Part shown: piece by piece, positions 1 to 5,529 of the stretch
Layout: each line of letters opens with the position of its first letter
Numbering within the stretch: the first letter of the stretch is position 1
Source: Methanomassiliicoccales archaeon PtaU1.Bin030
GTDB taxonomy: Archaea; Thermoplasmatota; Thermoplasmata; Methanomassiliicoccales; Methanomassiliicoccaceae
Reading direction: 5' to 3'
DNA length: 6,539 bases
Assembly: GCA_002067635.1 (NCBI GenBank)
Contig: MVRB01000062.1
Span: 1-6,539, forward strand
The notes under the pieces: generated by a model
The model's input: only the letters and a program-made list of their open reading frames with translations
Told to the model about the DNA's origin: nothing
Database searches by the model: none
Position numbers and translations under genes: made by a program

Positions 1-1
1 G

Positions 2-823
2 GCCACGATGGCGGCCCGCTGCCGCAAGGCCGCTGGGGAGCGCTCCATGATAGCCTTCGGCATAAGGCGCACGCATCCGGCCATCAGCCCCATGCTCGAC
101 CGCTCATCGTACATTGGGGGCTGCGATGGCGTCTCCTCGCTACTGGGGGCGGAGACCATCGGTAGGAGGCCTGAAGGCACGATGCCCCATGCCCTCATCA
201 TTATGATGGGCGACTCCATAACGGCGTTCAGGGCCTTCGATGAGGTCATCGATCCTGAGGTACCAAGGATCGTGCTTGTCGACACCTACTCCGACGAGAA
301 GACCGAGGCCATCGCCGCCTGCGAGGCCATCAAGGACCTTTCCGGCGTACGGCTGGACACACCCGGCTCCCGCAGGGGCTCGTTCACCGAGCTAATAAGG
401 GAGGTCCGTTGGGAGCTGGACCTCAGGGGATATCAGCACGTGAACATCTTTGTCTCCGGAGGTTTGGACGAGAAGGTCCTGCCGGACCTTGCCCGGGCTG
501 GTGCGGACGGCTTCGGAGTGGGGACCAGCATATCCAACGCCCCCACCGTCGATTTCGCCCTGGACATAGTGGAGAAGGAGGGCCGCCCTGTCGCTAAAAG
601 GGGTAAGTTCGGGGGCAGGAAGCATGTCCATCGCTGCCCGGACTGCCTCAGCTTCGAGGTTATGCACGATCCTGAGGAGGTCCCGAGGTGCGCGAGGTGC
701 GGTCAGGAGATGGTCCCCGCTGCCACCAAGCTCATGGAGAAGGGACGCCGGCTCGTCCCCGAGCTGACGGCCAAGGAGATCCGCGATAAGGTCCTTGAGC
801 AGCTCGGGAAGGTGACCCTGTAA
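2..823 (+). CDS. pncB: Nicotinate phosphoribosyltransferase, archaeal type (5' end missing)
   Basis: This enzyme joins nicotinate to PRPP, giving nicotinate mononucleotide in NAD salvage (cytoplasmic). The frame is open to the window edge and begins inside the conserved core, so about 115 N-terminal residues are probably missing compared with family members of about 390 residues. Counting from the Met codon at base 8, family motifs appear in order: FGIRRTHP (17-24), GTMPHALI (57-64), LVDTYSDEK (90-98), RLDTPGSRRG (115-124), then SGGLDE (150-155) and FGVGTSIS (169-176), which form the phosphate/PRPP-binding part of the type II PRTase barrel. A C-terminal CxxC-x14-CxxC module (C210, C213, C228, C231) matches the zinc knuckle-like domain known from the Thermoplasma enzyme. 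The stop codon overlaps the start of the OsmC-family gene in TAATG, so the two are probably co-transcribed. The Met at base 8 is internal, not the start. Confidence 0.93.
   Translation, partial: ATMAARCRKAAGERSMIAFGIRRTHPAISPMLDRSSYIGGCDGVSSLLGAETIGRRPEGTMPHALIIMMGDSITAFRAFDEVIDPEVPRIVLVDTYSDEKTEAIAACEAIKDLSGVRLDTPGSRRGSFTELIREVRWELDLRGYQHVNIFVSGGLDEKVLPDLARAGADGFGVGTSISNAPTVDFALDIVEKEGRPVAKRGKFGGRKHVHRCPDCLSFEVMHDPEEVPRCARCGQEMVPAATKLMEKGRRLVPELTAKEIRDKVLEQLGKVTL
809..815 (+). promoter_or_regulatory. Shine-Dalgarno site of the OsmC-family gene
   Basis: AAGGTGA lies inside the end of the upstream gene, seven bases before the ATG at 823. It is a good match to the archaeal anti-Shine-Dalgarno complement (AGGAGGTGAT). 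It supports the ATG that overlaps the upstream TAA and points to coupled translation. Confidence 0.7.
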
Positions 824-1254
824 TGGAAGAGGGTGAGTTCCACACCAGGGTCTGCAGGGTCGAGGAATACAAGTTCCGCGTCTCCTTCAACAACAAGATC
901 GACGACATCTACACAGATGAGCCTGAGCCTCTTGGTAAGGGGGAGTACCCCAATGCCGGGAAGCTGTTGGCAGCAGCGGTAGGCAACTGCCTGTGCGCTT
1001 CCCTGGTCTTCTGCATGGAAAAATCGCATGCAGAGGTCCCCAGCATCTCCGCCGAGGTGTCCGCGAAATTGGAGAGGAACGAGCATGGACGGTTCAGGAT
1101 AACGCACATGTCGGTGAACATGTTCCCTCAGTTCGAGGACACAGCCCGGTTTGACCGCTGCCGACAGGTCTTCGAGGATTTTTGCATCGTCACGCAGAGC
1201 GTTCGGGCAGGGATCCCGGTGGATGTCCAGATTTATCCGGTTAAAAAATCTTAG
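823..1254 (+). CDS. OsmC family protein
   Basis: A 143-residue protein, the usual size for the OsmC/Ohr fold. Known members are thiol-dependent peroxidases that reduce organic hydroperoxides with two cysteines; others have no settled function. Seen here: the EPLGKGEYPNAGKLLAAAVGNC stretch (residues 35-56, interrupted only by normal variation), corresponding to the family's EPxGxGxGPNPxxLLLAALGxC region, with C56 at the position of the first reactive cysteine and an extra C58 nearby. C121 in FEDFCIV lies where the second, resolving cysteine is expected, and the C-terminal AGIPVDVQI strand is typical. Both reactive positions are therefore kept. It overlaps the NAD-salvage gene by one base and has a strong ribosome site. 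Peroxidase activity is inferred; OsmC-like proteins of the YhfA type have other or unknown roles. Confidence 0.88.
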   Translation: MEEGEFHTRVCRVEEYKFRVSFNNKIDDIYTDEPEPLGKGEYPNAGKLLAAAVGNCLCASLVFCMEKSHAEVPSISAEVSAKLERNEHGRFRITHMSVNMFPQFEDTARFDRCRQVFEDFCIVTQSVRAGIPVDVQIYPVKKS

Positions 1255-1347
1255 ATGATAATAGTAGAACGGTCCAGCAAAAAGTCGTAGAAAGTTCGCC
1301 AGCGTAATTGAACTGGACGCTTGTTACTACATTTGATAATATCGAAA

Positions 1348-1355
1348 TTTTTTTT
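1348..1355 (+). terminator. Oligo-T tract, possible terminator of the pncB-osmC unit
   Basis: Eight consecutive T bases lie about 95 bases after the OsmC-family stop codon. Archaeal RNA polymerase commonly terminates at U-rich tracts without a stable hairpin. The tract sits in a generally AT-rich stretch, so it may simply reflect composition. Confidence 0.35.
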
Positions 1356-1430
1356 AATCTAAAATTCGAATAATAAACAAATTGATACAAGCCAGATGTC
1401 CAATTTCAATCTAAAAATATGTGCTCATAC

Positions 1431-1444
1431 GGAAATCTTTAAAT
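1431..1444 (+). promoter_or_regulatory. Possible BRE/TATA promoter upstream of the small Cys-rich gene
   Basis: A purine-rich GGAAA (1431-1435) followed by TTTAAAT (1438-1444) resembles an archaeal BRE-TATA pair. It would place transcription initiation near 1467, next to the CAGGCCTG palindrome, and give a leader of about 200 bases. A second weaker box (TAAAAATAT) lies at 1412-1420. AT-rich surroundings make chance matches likely. Confidence 0.35.
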
Positions 1445-1553
1445 TGGGTTTCAAGCTACATGATTATCAGGCCTGTCAAGAGCATTGGACCATAGGGGAA
1501 ATCCGTTGTTCTGTGGTAGGTCTGCAACATTTCAAGTATGTGAAGGCAAACCA

Positions 1554-1580
1554 ATAGCGTATGCTATGAGTCTCTCATAG
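1554..1580 (+). repeat. Two overlapping, mutually exclusive hairpins
   Basis: CTATGAG (1564-1570) and CTCATAG (1574-1580) form a perfect 7-bp inverted repeat with a TCT loop. ATAGC (1554-1558) and GCTAT (1563-1567) form a second inverted repeat around GTAT. The bases 1564-1567 belong to both, so in RNA only one hairpin could form at a time; in DNA either could be a protein site. They lie in the predicted leader of the small Cys-rich gene. Confidence 0.45.
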
Positions 1581-1660
1581 GATCAACAAGGTACCGGCAC
1601 GTTCGCAAGAACAGGGATGGGGGGTGACCGTTGCTGAGTCCGATGGGATCAAGCATTGCT

Positions 1661-1665
1661 GAGGT
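1661..1665 (+). promoter_or_regulatory. Shine-Dalgarno site choosing the ATG at 1673
   Basis: GAGGT ends seven bases before the ATG at 1673 and favours that start. A competing GGTGA (1623-1627) lies three bases before a TTG at 1631 in the same frame, so a 14-residue longer product cannot be excluded. Confidence 0.5.
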
Positions 1666-1672
1666 ATCACTC

Positions 1673-1882
1673 ATGTTTGGTCCGAACTCTATGAAGAAGG
1701 CCCTGTGCGGCTGCGGCGAGCTGGTAGATCTGGATACAGAGACGGTAATCAGGAAGAGGCTGCTCGGGAAGAGGGTGGAGTGCGTCAACTGCCGAAACCG
1801 TCGGATAGCATTGGAGAAGGAATCCATGGAGAGGCATTTCCTCGGATTGGACGAAGAGAGTCCTGGATGCATGTACATATAG
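1673..1882 (+). CDS. Small Cys-rich protein, probable zinc ribbon, function unknown
   Basis: I do not recognise the family. From the ATG at 1673 the product is 69 residues. It has a C-x-C pair (C12, C14 in ALCGCGEL), a basic helix-like segment (VIRKRLLGKRVE), then C-x2-C (C37, C40 in ECVNCRNRR) and a lone C66 near the end. The two pairs, 22 residues apart, look like a zinc ribbon, and the Arg/Lys-rich stretch could bind nucleic acid; both are inferences. The start was chosen on GAGGT seven bases upstream; a TTG start at 1631 with its own ribosome site would add 14 residues. The gene stands alone: a long leader lies before it, and a hairpin plus a new promoter separate it from the GTPase operon. 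A chance ORF is possible but unlikely given the cysteine pattern. Confidence 0.6.
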   Translation: MFGPNSMKKALCGCGELVDLDTETVIRKRLLGKRVECVNCRNRRIALEKESMERHFLGLDEESPGCMYI

Positions 1883-1886
1883 CTGA

Positions 1887-1906
1887 AGGGTTGGTAGGAC
1901 AACCCT
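1887..1906 (+). repeat. Hairpin just after the small gene's stop codon
   Basis: AGGGTTG (1887-1893) and CAACCCT (1900-1906) form a perfect 7-bp stem with loop GTAGGA, four bases after the TAG. No T tract follows, so it is not a standard intrinsic terminator. It could protect the 3' end of the message or act as a pause or processing site. Confidence 0.45.
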
Positions 1907-1942
1907 GGGAACGGCACCCTAATTGACGTGCGGTTCAAAGGC

Positions 1943-1950
1943 TTTTAATA
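1943..1950 (+). promoter_or_regulatory. TATA box of the COG0523 GTPase operon
   Basis: TTTTAATA, preceded by the purine-rich CAAAGG (1936-1941), fits an archaeal BRE-TATA element. Transcription would begin near 1970-1975, leaving a leader of 10-15 bases before the ATG at 1985. It lies in otherwise balanced sequence, which makes it more credible than the boxes in the AT-rich island. Confidence 0.6.
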
Positions 1951-1960
1951 CGCTTCAGGA

Positions 1961-1983
1961 AATCGTACCGGGCAGGTACGGTT
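1961..1983 (+). promoter_or_regulatory. Palindrome at the transcription start, candidate operator
   Basis: CGTACC (1964-1969), five bases, then GGTACG (1975-1980) form a perfect inverted repeat. With one mismatch on each side it extends to AA/TT at 1961-1962 and 1982-1983. It covers the predicted transcription start and the likely ribosome site (AGGT, 1974-1977), so a bound repressor could block initiation, and as RNA the hairpin could hide the ribosome site. It is not the GTATGA-N16-TCATAC site of E. coli NikR. The regulator is unknown. Confidence 0.45.
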
Positions 1984-1984
1984 C

Positions 1985-2584
1985 ATGGACATTTTGATCG
2001 TAGCTGGTTTTCTTGGTTCTGGCAAGACCACCTTGGTCCTGTCGGTCATCGGGTCCCTGATCGAGCGGACCGATCGTAAGATCGTGGTAATCGTGAACGA
2101 CTTCGGGACAGTAGGGATCGATGGCAGCTTAATGACCAAATATGGCCTCGAGGTAATGGAGCTGGCAAGCGGCTGCGTGTGCTGCACCCTGGGACCGGAC
2201 CTCCTGCAGACGGTCAAGGATATCGAGGAGAAGTTAGGACCGGACATGATAGTGGTCGAACCCACCGGCGTCGCCGATCCTCAGGCCATAATAAAGGTTC
2301 TAGAGCACTACAAGCCGAGCGGGCCCCTCAGGTTCCAGTCGGCCGTGGTGGTCGACGCCTCGCGCTTCGATGTCATATTGAAGGCCCTGGGACCACCGAT
2401 GACCGCTCAGGTGAGAGCGGCCGACATCATAGTGCTTAACAAGATGGACACCGTGCCGGAGGGGGAGCTGAGGCGCATGGAGGCCGTCCTACGTACCATC
2501 AACGCCGATGTCCCGATCATACCCATATCCGCGGTCCAGGGAACGAACGTCGAAAGGTTCGTGGAAGCGGTGATCGGCCGATGA
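1985..2584 (+). CDS. COG0523 (CobW-like, G3E family) GTPase, short form
   Basis: COG0523 proteins are GTP-dependent metal chaperones or insertases; studied members serve zinc or cobalt (CobW) enzymes or nitrile hydratase maturation. Here 199 residues carry the full GTPase domain: Walker A GFLGSGKTT (8-16), the switch region VNDFGTVGIDG (37-47), the family's metal-binding GCVCC (63-67, i.e. C64, C66, C67), Walker B region VVEPTGVADP (90-99) and the guanine-specifying NKMD (152-155). It stops about where this domain ends, with no CobW C-terminal domain and no histidine stretch, which many full-length members (about 300-400 residues) have. The next gene, overlapping by four bases, supplies a His-rich tail. 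The GCVCC motif separates it from HypB and UreG. The ATG is supported by AGGT seven bases upstream. Its metal and client protein cannot be told from sequence. Confidence 0.9.
   Translation: MDILIVAGFLGSGKTTLVLSVIGSLIERTDRKIVVIVNDFGTVGIDGSLMTKYGLEVMELASGCVCCTLGPDLLQTVKDIEEKLGPDMIVVEPTGVADPQAIIKVLEHYKPSGPLRFQSAVVVDASRFDVILKALGPPMTAQVRAADIIVLNKMDTVPEGELRRMEAVLRTINADVPIIPISAVQGTNVERFVEAVIGR
2569..2574 (+). promoter_or_regulatory. Shine-Dalgarno site of the His-rich gene
   Basis: GGTGAT ends six bases before the ATG at 2581 and lies inside the end of the GTPase gene. It is a six-base match to the anti-Shine-Dalgarno complement and supports efficient coupled translation of the overlapping gene. 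Confidence 0.7.
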
Positions 2585-3021
2585 TAACCTCTGACTTCTC
2601 GGCCTATGCCGTTAAGATAGACATCCATCTCCACGAGCGCGTCCTCTCAGCCATGCTGCATTCGCGTATCGAATCACTCCTTTCAGCCATCGCCAAGGAG
2701 TGCATGGCCGCAGGTGCCACACTCATCGGCCACATAAAATGCCTCGCCACCACCGCTGACCATGGTTTTCTGGCCGCGAGCGTGGTCGACGAAAGGGTCG
2801 CGCCCAGGTCGAGAGGAGGCCTGGAAGATGGGATAGAGGAGATCGCGATCGTCCTAAATGCGCTCCTCTACGGCCTCTCGAGGGACAAGGTCGAAGAGAT
2901 TGTCAAGAGCACGGCGCAGCAGGAGCTCGACATCCCGGGGGCGCACATCCATCTAACCGATCTTGATGGGGACAATCATCACGGTGGCCACCACCATGAG
3001 CACCATGCCCACGATCACTGA
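2581..3021 (+). CDS. Protein with a His-rich metal-binding tail, partner of the COG0523 GTPase
   Basis: I do not recognise the family. The 146-residue protein has no signal peptide or membrane segment. The N-terminal ~115 residues look like a small mixed alpha/beta domain: a strand-like AYAVKIDIHLH (9-18), a helix to about residue 45, a strand-like LIGHIKCLATT (48-58), and a helix rich in hydrophobic residues (81-111). H16, H18, H51 and C54 are possible metal ligands. From residue 122 the chain becomes His-rich: H122, H124, then nine histidines between 133 and 146, mixed with Gly, Asp and Glu, ending in HDH. Such tails buffer or carry nickel, zinc or cobalt in HypB, UreE, SlyD and many COG0523 proteins. 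The ATGA overlap with the GTPase gene and a strong ribosome site argue for a stoichiometric partner. The role as metal store or carrier is inferred. Confidence 0.8.
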   Translation: MITSDFSAYAVKIDIHLHERVLSAMLHSRIESLLSAIAKECMAAGATLIGHIKCLATTADHGFLAASVVDERVAPRSRGGLEDGIEEIAIVLNALLYGLSRDKVEEIVKSTAQQELDIPGAHIHLTDLDGDNHHGGHHHEHHAHDH

Positions 3022-3025
3022 AAAA
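3021..3025 (-). terminator. Short oligo-T tract after topA
   Basis: On the minus strand five T bases occur about 40 bases after the topA stop codon, just before the end of the convergent His-rich gene. This may end topA transcription. The tract is short and has no hairpin, and the 42-base gap otherwise shows no clear signal for the plus-strand operon. Confidence 0.25.
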
Positions 3026-3063
3026 GCAGTAAACGTAACGAGCTTAAGAAAGGACCGTGGAAC

Positions 3064-5505
3064 TCAAGTGCTGGCCGGAGCAGCCTTGGCCTTCTTGGCC
3101 GGGGCCTTCTTGGTCGCTTTCTTCGCGGCCGAGGCCTTGGCCTTCTTGGCCGGGGCTGGAGAACCCTCCTCAGCGGACCCCTTCGCCACCTTCTTCTTGG
3201 CCGGGGCCTTCTTCACCGGTGCCTTCTTAGGCTTCGCCTCCCCGTTCTTGTTCTTGGAGGGGCATTCCATGTCCACGCAGGACTTCCAAGACTGCCCTCT
3301 CATCCAGATCTGAAGCATGGGGGCACCGCAGGCATCGCACTTCTCTCCAGTGGCGGCGAACTGTCCGTACTGGGGAAGAGGGTAGGTCTGCTTGCAGTCA
3401 GGATATCCGGAGCAGCCGAGGAACCTCTTCCCCGCACGGGAGAAGATGATCCGGAGGTCCTTGCCGCACTTGGGACAGGAGCCCACGGTGTTCCTCTCGC
3501 GGTTGCTCTCGCAGGTCGGATCGATGCAGTGCACCTGCGGGGACTGACCCTTCCTCACGACCCTTACGCGGGGTGCCTTGCACTCCGGGCACACCTCCTC
3601 CGTGGCCTGCACCAGCGCGGATGGCGGGTACGGATATATGCGCTTGCACTCCGGGTACTTGGAGCAGCCCACGAAAGGCTTGCCGAACTTGCCTCTTATG
3701 ATCTTCAGGTCGGAGCCGCATTCAGGACACTTACCGATGTAGTGCTGCTCCTCGATGGCCTTGCGGATCTCCTCCCCTATCTGCTCCCGGTGCCTCTCCA
3801 GTGCATCCAGGATGTCCGACAGCATGTCCTGGGATTCCTCCACGACCTCGGCCAGCTCGCTCTTTCCGTTGGCAATATCGTCCATATCCCTTTCCAGGTG
3901 AGCTGTCATCTTGGGATCGGTCACGATCTGGGCATGCTTTATCAGAGCCTCGGCCACCGCGACGCCACTGGCCGTGGGAATGAGGTCATTACCCTCCACG
4001 TACTTGCGATCGTAAAGCTTCTGGATTATGTCATGGCGCGTGGACTTCGTCCCCAGGGCGAGGCGCTCCATCTCTTGTATGAGACTTCCCTGTGAGTAGC
4101 GGACCGGTGGTTGGGTCATCTTCTTCTCCGAGGATGTCCCCAGGACGTCTATCTCCTCGCCAACCTTCAGCTCTGGGAGGTCGATCTCGTTGACCTTGAA
4201 GTACGGGTAGTATTTCTTCCAGCCGGGGGAAAGGAGCTTGTATCCCTTGGACTCGAAGACCTCCCCCTTGACGTCTATGGAGGCGTTGGACAGCTCGGCC
4301 TTTGCTGGAGGGGCGACGGTGGCCATGAAGCGCCGGGCCACAAGCTCGTAGATCGCCCACTTCTCCCCTTTGAGCTGCTTGCTGGTCGCGCCCTCGGTGG
4401 GATATATTGGCGGGTGATCGGTGGTCTGGACCTTCCCACGGGAGGGCCGGATGTGCTCCTGGGTCAGGAGTTCCTCGGCGTCCTTCCTCAGGTCCTCGGA
4501 CTCCCGTAGCTTTTCCAGTATCCTCCTGAGGCCCAGGGACGACGGGTACACTGTGTTGTCCGTCCTGGGATAGGAGATATATCCGCTGGTGTACAGGTCC
4601 TCAGCGATCTTCATGGCCCTGGCCGCTGTGAAGCCCAGCTTGTTGGCCTCCATCAGCAGCATGGTGGTGTTGAACGGCGGGAGAGGATACTCGTCCTTGT
4701 GGACCTTTTCGTATTTGGTGACCTTCCCCCTTCTCGCTCCCTGGCAGTTGGCCAGGGCCTCCGATGCCTTGGCCTCGTTATGGAAGGGATTGTGGACATG
4801 GCTCCCTTGGAACTCCTTATCCTTCTCGAACCGGGCGCTGACGTTCCAGTAAGGCTTGGGAACGAACTCCTCGATGGCCTTGTGCCTGGCAACGATCAGG
4901 GCGAGGGTCGGGCTCTGCACCCTGCCTACTGACAGGAAGTTGCCGCCCCCCTGGTTGGCGGCCAGGGAGATGAACCGGGTGAGGACCGCACCCCATGCCA
5001 GGTCGATCTTCTGACGGCACTCCGCAGAGTCTGCCAGCCTCTCGTCCGGCTCCGTGAGATTACTAAAGGCCTCATCGATCTCCTGCCGGGTGAAGGCGCT
5101 GAACCGCGCGCGCCTCAGCTTCTTATCGCCCAGCTCAAGGAGGCGAGCGGTCTCCAGACCAATCAGCTCTCCCTCCCTGTCAAAGTCGGTGGCGATGACG
5201 ACCTCCTCGACCTCCTTGGAAAGGTCGCGGAGCGTGGTAACTATATTGTGGGCGGTGATGCGCTTCTCCGGCTCCGCCTTGATAAGATCTGCGAGCTGGA
5301 CCTTGCGCCAGTCGTTCATGCCCTCTGGATAATCAAGCTCGATGATGTGACCCCTGAGGCCCACAATGCTGACAGGCCCTTCCTCGCCCTCGAACCTGAA
5401 GACCGGCACCTTGTTGATGCTGGTCCTCTTGGAGCTGCCCCTGGAGAGAATGGTAGCGATCCTAGCGGCAGCATCGCTCTTCTCGGAAATGATGAGCCTG
5501 CTCAT
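3064..5505 (-). CDS. topA: DNA topoisomerase I (type IA) with four zinc ribbons and a Lys/Ala-rich tail
   Basis: Type IA topoisomerases relax negative supercoils by cutting one strand through a 5'-phosphotyrosine bond. The 813 residues show an N-terminal TOPRIM domain with E8 (IISEKSDAA) and the Mg-binding DFDREGE (107-113), then the gate domains with catalytic Y312 in SYPRTD (R314 beside it) and the LSVGRVQSPTLAL region (191-203). Four zinc ribbons follow: C593/C596/C614/C620, C639/C642/C660/C665, C677/C680/C698/C704 and C723/C726/C743/C748. Types alternate A-B-A-B with an 83-84 residue offset, so a two-ribbon module seems to have been duplicated. Residues 751-813 are a low-complexity Lys/Ala/Pro tail like histone H1, probably binding DNA without sequence specificity. 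No helicase domain is present, so it is not reverse gyrase. A TATA box puts initiation a few bases before the ATG and there is no clear ribosome site, suggesting near-leaderless translation. nikR lies upstream on the same strand. Confidence 0.96.
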   Translation of the reverse strand: MSRLIISEKSDAAARIATILSRGSSKRTSINKVPVFRFEGEEGPVSIVGLRGHIIELDYPEGMNDWRKVQLADLIKAEPEKRITAHNIVTTLRDLSKEVEEVVIATDFDREGELIGLETARLLELGDKKLRRARFSAFTRQEIDEAFSNLTEPDERLADSAECRQKIDLAWGAVLTRFISLAANQGGGNFLSVGRVQSPTLALIVARHKAIEEFVPKPYWNVSARFEKDKEFQGSHVHNPFHNEAKASEALANCQGARRGKVTKYEKVHKDEYPLPPFNTTMLLMEANKLGFTAARAMKIAEDLYTSGYISYPRTDNTVYPSSLGLRRILEKLRESEDLRKDAEELLTQEHIRPSRGKVQTTDHPPIYPTEGATSKQLKGEKWAIYELVARRFMATVAPPAKAELSNASIDVKGEVFESKGYKLLSPGWKKYYPYFKVNEIDLPELKVGEEIDVLGTSSEKKMTQPPVRYSQGSLIQEMERLALGTKSTRHDIIQKLYDRKYVEGNDLIPTASGVAVAEALIKHAQIVTDPKMTAHLERDMDDIANGKSELAEVVEESQDMLSDILDALERHREQIGEEIRKAIEEQHYIGKCPECGSDLKIIRGKFGKPFVGCSKYPECKRIYPYPPSALVQATEEVCPECKAPRVRVVRKGQSPQVHCIDPTCESNRERNTVGSCPKCGKDLRIIFSRAGKRFLGCSGYPDCKQTYPLPQYGQFAATGEKCDACGAPMLQIWMRGQSWKSCVDMECPSKNKNGEAKPKKAPVKKAPAKKKVAKGSAEEGSPAPAKKAKASAAKKATKKAPAKKAKAAPAST
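3083..3156 (-). repeat. Direct repeats encoding the topoisomerase tail
   Basis: A 23-base sequence is repeated exactly at 3083-3105 and 3134-3156, 51 bases (17 codons) apart, and its last 15 bases recur at 3193-3207. They encode the Pro-Ala-Lys-Lys-Ala-Lys type units of the C-terminal tail. Exact identity at the DNA level suggests recent slippage or unequal recombination, so tail length may vary between strains. Confidence 0.75.
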
Positions 5506-5529
5506 GGCCCTGGACCAAAGAACACAGAG

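Larger units (their letters stand above)
1255..1672 (+). other. Long intergenic region with an AT-rich island
   Basis: I find no convincing gene over these 418 bases. Bases 1321-1440 are only about 24% G+C, against clearly GC-rich coding regions on both sides. The stretch holds an eight-T tract (1348-1355), TATA-like boxes near 1411-1420 and 1438-1444, four alternately oriented GTCCA/TGGAC words (1272, 1314, 1398, 1486), an 8-base palindrome CAGGCCTG (1468-1475) near a predicted transcription start, and two overlapping hairpins (1554-1580). Bases about 1467-1672 would be an unusually long leader for the small gene that follows, or could encode a small RNA. I recognise no tRNA, riboswitch or C/D-box consensus. 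Confidence 0.6.

Noticed and set aside
1564..1938. Minus-strand ORF of 124 codons
   Set aside because: It is antisense to the small Cys-rich gene, has no recognisable domain, no ribosome site, and includes the hairpin repeats.
1925..1940. GTGCGGTTC resembling a conserved group II intron segment
   Set aside because: No complementary partner, domain V or reverse transcriptase is present; a short chance match.
1984..2584. HypB or UreG identity for the GTPase
   Set aside because: The GCVCC motif and the VNDFG and EPTGVADP regions are those of COG0523; no hydrogenase or urease maturation genes are next to it.
2963..3313. Plus-strand ORF of 116 codons overlapping the His-rich gene and the topA tail
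   Set aside because: Its Ala/Phe/Leu-rich sequence is the antisense of the Lys/Ala/Pro repeats of topA, which only mimics a membrane protein.
3064..5505. Reverse gyrase
   Set aside because: The TOPRIM domain starts at residue 3 and there is no N-terminal helicase domain.
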